Counted from the first letter of the stretch, positions 1 to 8,872 are shown. The stretch: DNA of 64,000 nt from Haloferax mucosum ATCC BAA-1512 (GCF_000337815.1 NZ_AOLN01000004.1:62001-126000); one strand, 5' to 3'. A program made the numbers and translations. Notes: generated from the sequence alone by a model not told the origin.

Positions 1-206
1 GGCTCGTTGAGGAAATAGAACGACGACCTGACCCCGAGGTCGCGTTCGAGCGCCATGATGTCCTCGAACTGCCAGTAGGGGTTTTCGCGGCCGAGGAGCG
101 TCCGAAGGTGGTAGCCCGGATTCGACTGCAACGCGTAGAACAGCCCTTGATAGGTCTTGTACGGGCGGTCCACGTCGTGGGTCAGGCAGAGTGCGAACTC
201 ACTCAT
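1..206 (-). CDS. Polysaccharide deacetylase-like protein, N-terminal part
   Basis: Only the first 68 residues lie in the window; the gene runs off the left edge. The start MSEFALCLTHDVDRPYKTYQ has the HDVDRP signature seen at the N-terminus of NodB-like carbohydrate esterases, where the first Asp acts in catalysis and the second helps bind metal. The region ending FYFLNE also fits that fold (hydrophobic strand before the metal-binding His motif). Codon use is the GC-rich haloarchaeal type. It lies 32 nt downstream of the 2-epimerase on the same strand, so it probably belongs to the same operon and acts on the same glycan. The family is inferred from a short stretch, so substrate is unknown. 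Confidence 0.55.
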   Translation of the reverse strand, partial: MSEFALCLTHDVDRPYKTYQGLFYALQSNPGYHLRTLLGRENPYWQFEDIMALERDLGVRSSFYFLNE

Positions 207-238
207 CGTCGCCCCCGAACCCGTCTGTCGTGACCCAC

Positions 239-1330
239 TCACGCATCAGCGACTTCGACCTCCGAGAGCACGTCGGCGATTCGCTCCGCCGCGGTTCCCT
301 CGCCGTAGAGAGACGGTTTCGACGGGAGCGGGTCGGTCGCGTGCAGTGCGGTTCGAATCGCGTCTCGGTCCGCGCCGACGAGGACGTTCCATCCGGAATC
401 GACGGTCTCGGTCCACTCGGTTTCGTCGCGGAGCGTGACACAGCGCGTGTCGAGGTAGAACGCCTCTTTTTGCACGCCGCCGGAATCGGTGACGACGCGT
501 TCTGCGCCGTCGAGAAGTCTGACGAAGTCGAGATAGCCGACTGGCTCGACGAGGCGAACAGTTTCGTCCTCGGCGAGGCGCGACCAGAGACCGCTGTCGC
601 GGAGCGCCTGCTCAGTTCGAGGGTGGACGGGGAAGACGACTGGTTTCGGCGCGTCAACGAGTCCATCGACGATTGCACTGAGTCGTGACCGGTCGTCGGT
701 GTTCGCGGCCCGGTGAACCGTCGCTAAGACGAACTCGCCGTCGCTGAGGTCGTGGGCTTCGAGGACCGTCGAGCGCTCGCCGGCGGCCGACCGGACCCGA
801 AGTACGGCGTCGTACTGCACATCGCCAGTCACGTAGACGCCGTCGTGAATCCCTTCGGACGCTAACGTCGTCGCGGCAGATTCCGAGGGGGCGAACAGGA
901 GGTCCGCGCAGTGGTCGGTGAGAATCCGGTTTATCTCCTCGGGCATCGCCCGGTTGTAGCTTCGTAGCCCCGCCTCGACGTGCGCCAAACGCGGCGTGCG
1001 CTTCGAGGCGACGAGCGCCGCCGCGAGCGTCGAGTTCGTGTCGCCGTAGACGAGCACCACGTCGGGGGCTTCGTCGGCGACGACCGCGTCGAGTAGTTCC
1101 ATCATCTCGGCGGTCTGAGCGGCGTGCGGTCCCGACCCGACACCGAGGTTGTAATCGGGTTCCGGGATGTCGAGTTCGTCGAAGAACACGCCGGACAGCG
1201 ACTCGTCGTAGTGTTGTCCGGTGTGGACGAGCACTTCGTCGTGGTCGCGCCGAAGCGCGTCTGAGACCGGGAACGCCTTGATGAACTGCGGCCGCGCGCC
1301 GACGACAGAGAGTATCTTCAGCCCGCTCAT
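239..1330 (-). CDS. wecB: UDP-N-acetylglucosamine 2-epimerase family (WecB/WbpI type)
   Basis: A 363-residue non-hydrolysing 2-epimerase of GT-B fold. Motifs seen are SVVGARPQFIK (residues 8-18), HTGQHYD (about 36), YGDTNS (about 95), HVEAGLRS (about 115), EEINRI (about 130) and DSGGVQKEA near 275. The start is the ATG at 1330, which overlaps the stop of the upstream dehydrogenase by 4 nt; the open frame continues upstream only as low-complexity Arg-rich shadow. Alone it would be called WecB (UDP-GlcNAc to UDP-ManNAc). Because it closes an operon with WbpA/B/E/D-like genes, the better guess is a WbpI-type enzyme converting UDP-GlcNAc3NAcA to UDP-ManNAc3NAcA; the sequence alone cannot decide. 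Confidence 0.9.
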   Translation of the reverse strand: MSGLKILSVVGARPQFIKAFPVSDALRRDHDEVLVHTGQHYDESLSGVFFDELDIPEPDYNLGVGSGPHAAQTAEMMELLDAVVADEAPDVVLVYGDTNSTLAAALVASKRTPRLAHVEAGLRSYNRAMPEEINRILTDHCADLLFAPSESAATTLASEGIHDGVYVTGDVQYDAVLRVRSAAGERSTVLEAHDLSDGEFVLATVHRAANTDDRSRLSAIVDGLVDAPKPVVFPVHPRTEQALRDSGLWSRLAEDETVRLVEPVGYLDFVRLLDGAERVVTDSGGVQKEAFYLDTRCVTLRDETEWTETVDSGWNVLVGADRDAIRTALHATDPLPSKPSLYGEGTAAERIADVLSEVEVADA

Positions 1331-2766
1331 CGGCGGGGGCCTCCGTCTGTCTCTGTCGCTTGCGGGACCTGTTCGGAGCCGACAGTGTCGGGTGTGGTTC
1401 CTCGCGGCCCGCCGCCGATTTGGTACACGCGATGGCCGATGTCGCCGAGCGTGCCGCGGCCGTCGATGACGACGAGGTCGTCGAAGGCGGCCCAGTCGAT
1501 ATCGTCGAACTCCTCGTGCGGTGTGACGACCACGACGGCGTCGAGTTCGCGCTCGGCTAGAGCCGAAAGCGAGACTGGCGTCGCGCCGAACGAGGCGATA
1601 CTGTCGGCGTCGAGCATCGGGTCCGCGGCGACGACGGTCGCGCCGAGGTCGCACAGACGGTCGATGACGCCGGCGGCGGGTGTCGCGCGAGTCTCTGCGA
1701 CACCGGGTCGATAGGTAACACCGAGCACCGCGACGGTCGAGTCGGCGATATCTCGCCCCGTCGCGGCCAGTTCGTCGCGGAGCGTGTCGGCGGTGAACGT
1801 CGGCATGCTGTCGTTGACTGCCCGCGCGGTGTGGAGAAGCGGGGTCTCGGTCTCGACTCGACTCGTGATAAAGTACGGATACCACGGGATGCAGTGGCCG
1901 CCGACGCCCGGTCCGGGCGCGTGGATGTTGCAGTACGGTTGCGTGTTCGCCGCCTCGATAGCCGCTGTCACGTCGATACCGAGGTCGTCGCGCACGCGAG
2001 CGAGTTCGTTTGCGAGCGCGATGTTGACGTCGCGGTAGACGCCTTCGAACAGTTTCACGGCTTCCGCGGTCGTCGCATCGCACACCGGGATGACCTCGTT
2101 CGAGGTTATCTCGCCGTACAGTAGCGCGGCGACGCGGGTGCTCTCAGAATCGACGCCGCCGACGACTTTCGGATGCGACGCGGTGATATCCCGTAGCGCC
2201 CGCCCCGACGAGGTTCGTTCGGGACAGAACGCGACGCCGAACTCGTCGCGCGAGACGCCGCTTTTCGATTCGAGATACGGAACGACGAGGTCAGCGCTCG
2301 TCCCCGGCGGGACTGTACATTCCACGATAACGGTGTCTCCGAGCGCGAGTCCGTCGGCGATGCTGTCGAGAACCGCCTCGAACGCCGCGAGGTCGGGTTC
2401 GCGGTCTTCGGTCAGCGGTGTCGGAACGATGACGACGTGTACCGCCGCCGACCGCGCCGCGGCAACGCTGTCGGTCGTCGCGCGAAACGCGCCGCATTCA
2501 ACCTGCTCGGCGACGAGTTCCGGCAGTCCCGGCTCTTTTGCGACGTGACACCCGCCGTCGTTCACCGTCTGCACCACGTCGGCGTCGATATCGACGCCCA
2601 CGACGTTCCCCGTCACGTCGGCGTAGACGGCCGCGAGCGGGAGTCCCATCTTCCCGAGACCGTAGACCGCGACCGGGACCGCACCGTCTCTGAACGCCCG
2701 TCGCTGGTCGTCCGGCGCGAGCGCGGAGCCGTAGAGACCGGTTCGGGTTTGGCGGTTGCTGTTCAT
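1327..2766 (-). CDS. UDP-sugar 6-dehydrogenase (WecC/WbpA-like)
   Basis: A 479-residue NAD-dependent nucleotide-sugar dehydrogenase that oxidises C6 of a UDP-HexNAc to the uronic acid in two steps. The Rossmann motif is GLGKMG at residues 36-41; the central helix has TAEAVKLFEGVYRDVNIALANE with catalytic Lys238; the active-site loop is GPGVGGHCIP with nucleophilic Cys292; a C-terminal UDP-binding domain follows. An N-terminal tail of about 28 residues precedes the Rossmann fold. It overlaps both neighbours by 4 nt (ATGA-type junctions), which indicates translational coupling. In this operon it most likely supplies UDP-GlcNAcA, the substrate of the adjacent 3-dehydrogenase. If the epimerase acts first it would instead be a UDP-ManNAc dehydrogenase. 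Confidence 0.9.
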   Translation of the reverse strand: MNSNRQTRTGLYGSALAPDDQRRAFRDGAVPVAVYGLGKMGLPLAAVYADVTGNVVGVDIDADVVQTVNDGGCHVAKEPGLPELVAEQVECGAFRATTDSVAAARSAAVHVVIVPTPLTEDREPDLAAFEAVLDSIADGLALGDTVIVECTVPPGTSADLVVPYLESKSGVSRDEFGVAFCPERTSSGRALRDITASHPKVVGGVDSESTRVAALLYGEITSNEVIPVCDATTAEAVKLFEGVYRDVNIALANELARVRDDLGIDVTAAIEAANTQPYCNIHAPGPGVGGHCIPWYPYFITSRVETETPLLHTARAVNDSMPTFTADTLRDELAATGRDIADSTVAVLGVTYRPGVAETRATPAAGVIDRLCDLGATVVAADPMLDADSIASFGATPVSLSALAERELDAVVVVTPHEEFDDIDWAAFDDLVVIDGRGTLGDIGHRVYQIGGGPRGTTPDTVGSEQVPQATETDGGPRR

Positions 2767-3755
2767 CGGTGACTCTCCGCCGGTTCGACGCGTTCTGCTG
2801 TGGCGTCGGCGCTGGCTTCGATTCGGTGGGCGACGTCGATAGCGCGAAGCCCGTCAGTTGCCGAGACGAGGACCGGCCCGTCCTGTGTGGCGGCGTCGAT
2901 AAACGACTGAAGCTCGTATTTCAGTGGCTCACCGGTCTCTATCATCGGTTGTTCGATGACGACCTCGTGACGGTAGCGGATGTTCCCCTTGTCGCGGAGG
3001 TAGTCCGGACGCGACTGGCGGAATATCTGCACCGACTGGTTCAGGTAGTCCACGCGGATGAGGCGGTCGCGGGTCGTGATGTCGAGCGTCCGCGTCTTCT
3101 GTTGGGTAAGCCGACTTGCCGTCAGCGAGCCGATGACGCCGTTGTCGAAGGTTAGCTGTGCTGTCGCGTACTGTTCGTCAGGCGTGCTCGTCGCCGCGAC
3201 GGTCTGGACCTCGGCGTCAACCAGCGAGAGGATGACGTCGATGTCGTGGATCATGAGGTCCATGATGACGCCGTCGCCCATCTCGCGGGTTAGGGGCGGT
3301 CCCAATCGGTTTGCAGTGATGGCGATGGGTTCGACGTCTTCGAGGAGACCATCGAGGGCGCGCACGGCGGGATTGAATCGCTCGATGTGGCCGACTTGGA
3401 GCGTCACGCCGTGCCACGTTGCGAGCGCCGACAGGTCCTCGCCGACCGAGACGTCGTCAACGAACGGCTTTTCGACGAGGACGTGGACGCCCGCTTCGAG
3501 ACACTGCCGAGTCACGTCGGCGTGGTACGGCGTCGGCACCGCAACCGAAACCACGTCAACTCGGGTGAGCAGTTCGTCGATGGTGTACGCGCCCGTCTCG
3601 AAGTCGTCCGCGACGGCTCCGGCCCGGTCGAGGTCCGCGTCGGCGACACCGACGAGTTCGACACCGCGAAGCTCCGAGTAGACTCGCGCGTGATTCGACC
3701 CCATCGACCCGACGCCGATGACGCCCGCCGCGACGAGCGCGTCGTCGCGGCTCAC
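2763..3755 (-). CDS. Gfo/Idh/MocA oxidoreductase, probable UDP-GlcNAcA 3-dehydrogenase (WbpB-like)
   Basis: A 330-residue two-domain dehydrogenase. GVGSMG at residues 14-19 is the NAD-binding motif, EKP at 95-97 carries the catalytic Lys, GHIERFNPA at about 122-130 is typical of the sugar-nucleotide branch, and MIHDIDVI at about 168 holds the active-site His and Asp. The family oxidises a ring hydroxyl to a keto group. Lying between a C6 dehydrogenase and a PLP aminotransferase, it most probably makes the 3-keto intermediate of UDP-GlcNAcA. Start and stop overlap the neighbours by 4 nt. Family assignment is firm; exact substrate is inferred from the operon. Confidence 0.88.
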   Translation of the reverse strand: MSRDDALVAAGVIGVGSMGSNHARVYSELRGVELVGVADADLDRAGAVADDFETGAYTIDELLTRVDVVSVAVPTPYHADVTRQCLEAGVHVLVEKPFVDDVSVGEDLSALATWHGVTLQVGHIERFNPAVRALDGLLEDVEPIAITANRLGPPLTREMGDGVIMDLMIHDIDVILSLVDAEVQTVAATSTPDEQYATAQLTFDNGVIGSLTASRLTQQKTRTLDITTRDRLIRVDYLNQSVQIFRQSRPDYLRDKGNIRYRHEVVIEQPMIETGEPLKYELQSFIDAATQDGPVLVSATDGLRAIDVAHRIEASADATAERVEPAESHR

Positions 3756-4855
3756 GTCACCACCCCCGCGTAGTCGGCGACCGCTCGACCGATACGCTCG
3801 ATATCCGAGTCACTCAGTGCCGGATGAACCGGGAGCGAGAGAACACGTCTTGCGGCGTTCTCGGCGACCGGCGCGGACACAGACAGGTGCTCGTAGGCCG
3901 CCTGTTTGTGGACCGGCTTCGGGTAGTACACGCCCGTTGCGATGCCTTTGCCGTCGAGGTACGATTTGAGTGCGTCGCGCTCGACGCCGTCGCACTCGAC
4001 GGTGTACTGGTGGAAGACGTGGGTTCGGTCCGGCGGCGTGTCGGGCGTCGTCACCGGCGCGTCTTCGAGATAGTCGGTGAGGGCGGCGGCGTTAGCCTGT
4101 CGCGCGCGGGTAAAACCGGGAAGTCGCCCGAGCTGGATGCGTCCGATGGCGGCCGCGATGCTCGTCATGCGGAAGTTGTGACCGACTTCGGCGTGTTCGT
4201 AGCCGGAGACGCGGCCGTGGTCTACGAACCGGGCGGCGCGTTCGGCCACGTCCGCGCTGTTCGTGGTAATCATCCCACCCTCGCTCGTGGTCATGTTCTT
4301 GGTCGGGTAAAACGAGAAACAGGCCGCGTCGCCGAACGAGCCGACCCGCTTTCCTTCGACTGCTGCACCGTGGGCTTGGGCGGCGTCTTCGACGAGCGCG
4401 AAGTCGTAGGTTTCTGCGAGTTCGCCCAGTCGCGTCATATCGGCCGGCAGGCCGTACAGATGGACCGCGATGACCGCATCGACCTGTTCGCCGGCGCGGA
4501 GACGCGCTTCGAGCGCATCGGGGTCGAGGTTGTACGTTCGCGGGTCGATATCGACGAAGCCCACGTCCGCGCCGGTGAAGGTGACGGCGTTGGCGGTTGC
4601 GATGAACGTAAACGGCGTCGTGAGTACGCGGTCGCCGGGACCGATATCGAGCGCGTGGAGCGCGGCGTGGAGCGCGGTCGTTCCGTTCGACGTGGCGACA
4701 CCGTGGTCGGCACCGCAGTAGTCGGCGAATTCGCGTTCGAAGCCCCTCACTTCTGGCCCGTCGGCGATGATGCCGCTTTCGATGACGTCGCCGATTCTGT
4801 CCCGTTCTTCGTCGCCGAGTTGCGGCGACGCAATCGAGATGTAGTCGTCGCTCAT
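3752..4855 (-). CDS. DegT/DnrJ/EryC1/StrS aminotransferase (WbpE-like)
   Basis: A 367-residue fold-type I PLP enzyme of the sugar-aminotransferase family. SNGTTAL (56-62) binds the cofactor phosphate, VEDAAQAHGA holds the PLP-contacting Asp157, and FYPTKNMTTSEGGM carries the Schiff-base Lys186. The length is normal. It would transfer an amino group, usually from glutamate, to the 3-keto sugar made by the preceding dehydrogenase, giving the 3-amino sugar that the next gene acetylates. It overlaps both flanking genes by 4 nt. Cytoplasmic; no membrane segment. Confidence in family is high, in position of amination moderate. Confidence 0.92.
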   Translation of the reverse strand: MSDDYISIASPQLGDEERDRIGDVIESGIIADGPEVRGFEREFADYCGADHGVATSNGTTALHAALHALDIGPGDRVLTTPFTFIATANAVTFTGADVGFVDIDPRTYNLDPDALEARLRAGEQVDAVIAVHLYGLPADMTRLGELAETYDFALVEDAAQAHGAAVEGKRVGSFGDAACFSFYPTKNMTTSEGGMITTNSADVAERAARFVDHGRVSGYEHAEVGHNFRMTSIAAAIGRIQLGRLPGFTRARQANAAALTDYLEDAPVTTPDTPPDRTHVFHQYTVECDGVERDALKSYLDGKGIATGVYYPKPVHKQAAYEHLSVSAPVAENAARRVLSLPVHPALSDSDIERIGRAVADYAGVVT

Positions 4856-5427
4856 CGTCGAATCGCGTTCTCCCCCTGCAGTTGTGCCGGCAGTTCGCGG
4901 TGGACGGCAGGAGCGCCCACGGCGAGCGTTCCGGGCGGCACGTCGTCAACGACCACTGCACCGGCGGCGACGAACGCGCCTTCGCCGATTGTCACACCCG
5001 GAAGGAGCGTCGCGTTCGCGCCGATAGAGACGTGATTTTCGATGGTCGGCCCGACGAGTTCGGCCTCGGTGCGGACCGGATACGGGTCGTTCGTCATCAC
5101 GACGCCGGGACCGACGAACACGTCGTCGCCGATGTGCGTGTTCGTCGGGATGTAGACGTTTGTCTGGATGCTCACCCGAGAGCCGATGGTCGTGGTGCCG
5201 TCTACGACGGTCTCGGTGCCGAGGAGTACCTCATCGCCGATTTCGGTCCGTTCTCTGACGAGGACGTTGTGACCCGTGACGAAATCGTCGCCGATAGTCA
5301 CGTCCGCGTAGATGATGCTTCCGGCGCGGATTCTGGCTCTGTCACCAATAACTGGTTCGGTGCCGTCGCCATAGCCGATGGTCACGTCGTCGTCGATTGT
5401 TGATTCGACACCCAACTCCGCACTCAT
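4852..5427 (-). CDS. Left-handed beta-helix N-acetyltransferase (WbpD-like)
   Basis: A 191-residue hexapeptide-repeat acyltransferase. Repeats of the [IV]G-x4 type run through the protein (for example SIGANATLLPGVTIG and EGAFVAAGAVVVDD), the loop NDPYPVRTEAE is typical of the WbpD/PglD branch, and length matches the family. It would use acetyl-CoA to N-acetylate the 3-amino group produced by the aminotransferase. It is the first gene of the five-gene minus-strand operon, so the operon promoter should lie between 5428 and about 5600. The Asn-rich turns are normal for this fold. Confidence 0.88.
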   Translation of the reverse strand: MSAELGVESTIDDDVTIGYGDGTEPVIGDRARIRAGSIIYADVTIGDDFVTGHNVLVRERTEIGDEVLLGTETVVDGTTTIGSRVSIQTNVYIPTNTHIGDDVFVGPGVVMTNDPYPVRTEAELVGPTIENHVSIGANATLLPGVTIGEGAFVAAGAVVVDDVPPGTLAVGAPAVHRELPAQLQGENAIRR

Positions 5428-5569
5428 CGGTGTGGACCTCCCGATGGTCGTCCTGTTTCGTCTGGCTGTGTCGCCTCGGCGTCGGGCCGAGTCGAGGGGA
5501 AAATTGTGACGGTCATAGTATGTCGGCGGGAGTCTGCCTGCCTTAGCGAAATTCAGTCCCGGTGAGGGC

Positions 5570-5577
5570 TTTGTTAT
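5570..5577 (-). promoter_or_regulatory. ATAACAAA element upstream of the nucleotide-sugar operon
   Basis: On the minus strand this reads ATAACAAA, an AT-rich island in GC-rich DNA, 142 nt before the first gene of the operon that starts at 5427. The same octamer or a close variant lies upstream of several other genes here (6358, 13571, 13861, 41882). At 13861 and 41882 it is 29-35 nt before the ATG, the place of a TATA box. Here the distance would imply a long 5' leader, so the role is uncertain. Confidence 0.3.
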
Positions 5578-5607
5578 GGAGTGGTTGCCGCCCGAGTTTG
5601 CCCGTTC

Positions 5608-6195
5608 TCACTTCACGATGCTCCGCCGAATTCCGGTCACGGAGCGCTTTAGGAGTCCGACACCAGGTGCACCGTCTTTGAGCCACAGTCGGACGGCGCT
5701 TCCGACCAACAGCACTTCGAAGACCACGAGTCCCCACGCCTCGGGCCGACGGAGATAGACGACGAACCGGCGCACGTAGAACCACGTCTGTTCGAACAGC
5801 CCGCCGGCCGCCGATTCGCTCCCGTGGGAAAGTGGCCACAGGAACGCCCGAATCACCCCGTAGTTGCCGAAGAAAAAGCCGTTGTACAGCAGGTCCGCGG
5901 GGATGTGTGAGAGATAGCCGACGGCGAACGCGACGCCGACCGTCGTCACCTTGTAGCGCCGCGCGACCAACACGACGACGGCGGACACGGGTACCGAGAC
6001 GAGAATCGAGTGCGCGAGCGAGACACCGCTCGGAAGCACGTCGAACGACCACGCGAGCGGTTTGTCCACGAGGTCGGGAAACTGCGTTCCGAAGAGCACC
6101 GCCAGCACGGCCCAGCCGTCGAGTTTTCTGTCTGTCACCCGCGACCACAACGAGACGAGAATGTAGCCGACTGCGGCGTGTTCCCACGGAAACAT
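5608..6195 (-). CDS. YdjM-type integral membrane metal-dependent hydrolase family protein
   Basis: A 195-residue membrane protein with about four or five hydrophobic segments. Conserved polar residues sit where the LexA-binding/YdjM-like putative hydrolases have them: His6 in MFPWEHAAVGY, FPDLVDKPLAW near 39-49, LAHS near 60-63, and SHIPADLL near 92. The start is the ATG at 6195, which puts the His-containing helix at the N-terminus as in the family; an upstream start would add 30 unrelated residues. A paralogue lies at 40231-40743. The natural substrate of these proteins is unknown; the genes may ride along with the polysaccharide locus. Confidence 0.75.
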   Translation of the reverse strand: MFPWEHAAVGYILVSLWSRVTDRKLDGWAVLAVLFGTQFPDLVDKPLAWSFDVLPSGVSLAHSILVSVPVSAVVVLVARRYKVTTVGVAFAVGYLSHIPADLLYNGFFFGNYGVIRAFLWPLSHGSESAAGGLFEQTWFYVRRFVVYLRRPEAWGLVVFEVLLVGSAVRLWLKDGAPGVGLLKRSVTGIRRSIVK

Positions 6196-6357
6196 CAGGT
6201 GGTGTCTCCGTCGCGGCTGGCTCCATCGCGGCCGATTCGAATTCGGTGAATGTGAGTCATTGATATCTGCGTGGTGGCGCGTCACAGCGTGGCGGTTTCG
6301 TGCGAGAACGCGTCGAAGCGCGCTCCCCTACCACGGCAACGAAAGCCCGTCGATAAT

Positions 6358-6365
6358 TTTGTTAT
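6358..6365 (-). promoter_or_regulatory. ATAACAAA element in the divergent spacer 6196-6485
   Basis: The 290-nt spacer between the membrane hydrolase (minus) and the DUF354 gene (plus) holds no gene. It contains a minus-strand ATAACAAA embedded in an AT-rich patch, and on the plus strand a related GAATAACTACTC around 6444, roughly 40 nt before the ATG at 6486. Both could be basal promoter elements. No terminator or other repeat is visible. Confidence 0.3.
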
Positions 6366-6485
6366 TGCACCCGTAACGGTCGAGTCAGCGTCGTCGTCGC
6401 GGTATCGGGTTCCTGACGCTTCGGCTGACACTGAGTAGACGCTGAATAACTACTCGCGCCGAGTGCGTCACCCCTCGCAGAGAGT

Positions 6486-7565
6486 ATGCGATACCTGTTC
6501 TTCACCAACACGCCGGCGCACGTCCACCTGTACAAATACGCCGCCAGAGAGCTTCAAAAGTTGGGTCACGACGTGCTCGTACTCGGACGGAACTACGGAT
6601 GTACGACCGACCTCCTCGAATACTACGACCTTCCGCACGAAATCTACGGCTCCTGCGGGACGACGAAATACTCCTTGTTTCGGTCCCTCCCGTTCCACTA
6701 CGCGAACATCTTCCGCGCGGTCCGACGATTCGATCCCGACCTCATCTTCGGGATGGGCGGCTACGCGGCGCATGCCGGTGCCGTCTCCCGAACACCGGTC
6801 GTCCTTCTCCTCGACTCCGAACCGACCTCGCTCGACCACGTCGTCTCGCGCCCCTTCGCCAAGGCGATTTTGACGCCGCACACGTTCGGAAAGGACCTCG
6901 CCGAGAATCACTACCAGTTCCGCGGGTTCAAAGAGACGGCGTACCTGCACCCCGACGTGTACGAACCCTCGGTGGACATCCGCGCCGAACTCGGTTTGGA
7001 ACCGGACGAGAAGTACGCCGTCGTCCGATTCAACGCCTTCGGCTCGCACCACGATGTCGGTCATCGCGGGTTCACGCCCGAGCGCCGCCGCGAACTCATC
7101 GAGATGCTCCGCGAACACGGTCCCGTGTTCGTCCTCGACGAGAGCGAAGAACGCCGTGACGGCGACCTCGACACCCGCCCGTTCGATTTCCACCCTGCGC
7201 TCGTCCACGACGTACTCGCCGAGGCGAGCCTGCTGGTCGCCGACACGCAGACGATGGTGACGGAGGCGGCGCTTCTCGGCACGCCCGCGATTCGTTCGAA
7301 CTCATTCGTCGGCGAAAACGACATGGGAAACTTCGTCGAACTCGAACGACAGGGACTCATCTCGAATCTCAAGTCGTTCGACGACGTGATGGCCCGCGCC
7401 GAAGCACTGCTCACCGACGACGGGACCACACAGCGGTGGGCCGACCGGCGCGACGAATTCTTGGCGGACAAAGTCAACCTGACCGAGGTCATCGTGCAGG
7501 TCGCACTGAACTACGGGGCGGTCGAATCCGTCGAATCGCTGTCTCGACACACCGTCCCGGCGTAG
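6486..7565 (+). CDS. DUF354 family protein, GT-B-like glycosyltransferase
   Basis: A 359-residue protein of the archaeal DUF354 family, related to MGT/GT-B glycosyltransferases and UDP-GlcNAc epimerases. Features are the N-terminal RYLFFTNTPAHVHLYKYAARELQ, the LIFGMGGYAAHAGAVSRTP segment near residue 80-100, and the C-terminal VADTQTMVTEAALLGTPAIRSNSF segment near 250, the part that in GT-B folds grips the donor sugar nucleotide. No membrane segment is predicted. The gene stands divergent from the membrane hydrolase and 217 nt before a GT4 gene. Its acceptor is unknown; role in glycan assembly is inferred from location. Confidence 0.8.
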   Translation: MRYLFFTNTPAHVHLYKYAARELQKLGHDVLVLGRNYGCTTDLLEYYDLPHEIYGSCGTTKYSLFRSLPFHYANIFRAVRRFDPDLIFGMGGYAAHAGAVSRTPVVLLLDSEPTSLDHVVSRPFAKAILTPHTFGKDLAENHYQFRGFKETAYLHPDVYEPSVDIRAELGLEPDEKYAVVRFNAFGSHHDVGHRGFTPERRRELIEMLREHGPVFVLDESEERRDGDLDTRPFDFHPALVHDVLAEASLLVADTQTMVTEAALLGTPAIRSNSFVGENDMGNFVELERQGLISNLKSFDDVMARAEALLTDDGTTQRWADRRDEFLADKVNLTEVIVQVALNYGAVESVESLSRHTVPA

Positions 7566-7782
7566 TTCACGCCCGTTTCGAGTGATTTCACCGTCCACCC
7601 CGGCGGAGCGCCCTCCCGACCGGTCGCCGTCGATTCGGGCAGTCAGAACCGGCTAACCCCCTCGCTTTGACAGTCAACCGACCCATAACTAACCACCTCT
7701 CGGGCCAATGTGGGGTACCGAGTGGCACAGTATCGACCGCCGCGACGCGCGTTCGCCGCGACCGACCACAGCCGATTGCAAC

Positions 7783-8841
7783 ATGAACGACACGAACACG
7801 CTCCTCATCGTCGGTCCGAAAGGGACCGGCGGAATCGACCGATACATCACCGAACAGCGGCGGTATCTCGCAGATCGGATGCCCGTCCGGCTCTACACGC
7901 GGTACACCGCGCCGAAGGGCGATGGGCTCGAACGAGCCACTCGGATGGTCCTGTCCTCGCTGTACGCGGTCCTCCTCTTTCCGTTTCAGCCCCGTCCGGA
8001 CATCGTCCACGTTCACTCCTCGCACACGTACTCGTTCTACCGCTCGGCATTTTTCGTCCTCTTTTCGGCGTACGTCTGGCGCGTGCCCGTGGTCCTCCAC
8101 ATCCACGGCTCCTCGTTCGACGAGTTCCTTGCGACGGACTCGCGTCTGGTCCGATTGCTCCAGTCTGTCGTCTTCGACACCGTTGACGACGTAATCGTCC
8201 TCTCGGAGTACTGGCGCACCCTTGTCTCCGAACTCGCCGGCGAGGAGAAAGTACACGTCATGGCGAACGCAGTTGACCCGACCGACTACGACCCGACGTA
8301 CCCGACCGACCCGGTTCACCTCGTCTTCGTCTCCAACCTCATCGAGCGGAAGGGCATCAGCGAATTCCTCGACGCCGTCGAGGCGCTCGCGGACAGACCC
8401 GACCTCTCGTTCGAGGTGAGTATCGGCGGTCGCGGCCCCTTCAGCGACCGCGCCGAGTCCGTCGCGGCGACGCACGACAACGTGTCCTATCTCGGGTTCA
8501 TCTCAGAGACCGAAAAACAAGCCCTCATCAGCCGTGGCACGGTGTTCGTCCTCCCGACGTACGCCGAAGGACTCCCGATTGCGATGCTCGAAGGGATGGC
8601 TGGCGGCAACGCCATCGTCTCGACACCCGTCGGAAGCATCCCCGAGGTCATCACCGACGACCGCGGGGTTCTCGTCACACCCGGTGACGCGGACGAACTG
8701 ACGGGCGCACTGGCCCGTCTCGTTTCCGCCCCCGACGAAGCGGTCGAACTGGGCCGAACGAACAGAGCGCTCATCGAAGACCGCTACTCGTGGCAGTCGA
8801 ACGCCGACAACCTCGTGGCGATGTACGCGGACGCCAAGTGA
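7783..8841 (+). CDS. Glycosyltransferase family 4
   Basis: A 352-residue GT-B enzyme. The N-terminal domain opens with LLIVGPKGTGGIDRYI (a glycine-rich acceptor loop), HVHSSHTYSF and LHIHGSSFDEF follow; the donor domain shows VSNLIERKGISEFLDAV, GGRGPFSDR and the GT4 signature PTYAEGLPIAMLEGMAGG, whose first Glu contacts the nucleotide sugar. I chose ATG 7783; an in-frame ATG at 7708 would add 25 residues with no family similarity. It transfers a sugar with retention of configuration, probably to a lipid-linked intermediate at the inner face of the membrane. Acceptor and sugar are unknown. Confidence 0.88.
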   Translation: MNDTNTLLIVGPKGTGGIDRYITEQRRYLADRMPVRLYTRYTAPKGDGLERATRMVLSSLYAVLLFPFQPRPDIVHVHSSHTYSFYRSAFFVLFSAYVWRVPVVLHIHGSSFDEFLATDSRLVRLLQSVVFDTVDDVIVLSEYWRTLVSELAGEEKVHVMANAVDPTDYDPTYPTDPVHLVFVSNLIERKGISEFLDAVEALADRPDLSFEVSIGGRGPFSDRAESVAATHDNVSYLGFISETEKQALISRGTVFVLPTYAEGLPIAMLEGMAGGNAIVSTPVGSIPEVITDDRGVLVTPGDADELTGALARLVSAPDEAVELGRTNRALIEDRYSWQSNADNLVAMYADAK

Positions 8842-8872
8842 GCTAGCTACACGGACCGTTCTACAACTCGTT

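Noticed and set aside
1331-2083. Long N-terminal extension of the 2-epimerase reading frame
   Set aside because: The extension is Arg/His-rich antiparallel shadow of the dehydrogenase gene; the true domain starts at the ATG at 1330, with the usual 4-nt overlap.
3824-5035. Plus-strand 403-codon open frame
   Set aside because: It lies opposite the aminotransferase and acetyltransferase genes, is Arg/Val-rich with no family sequence, and results from GC-rich third positions on the other strand.
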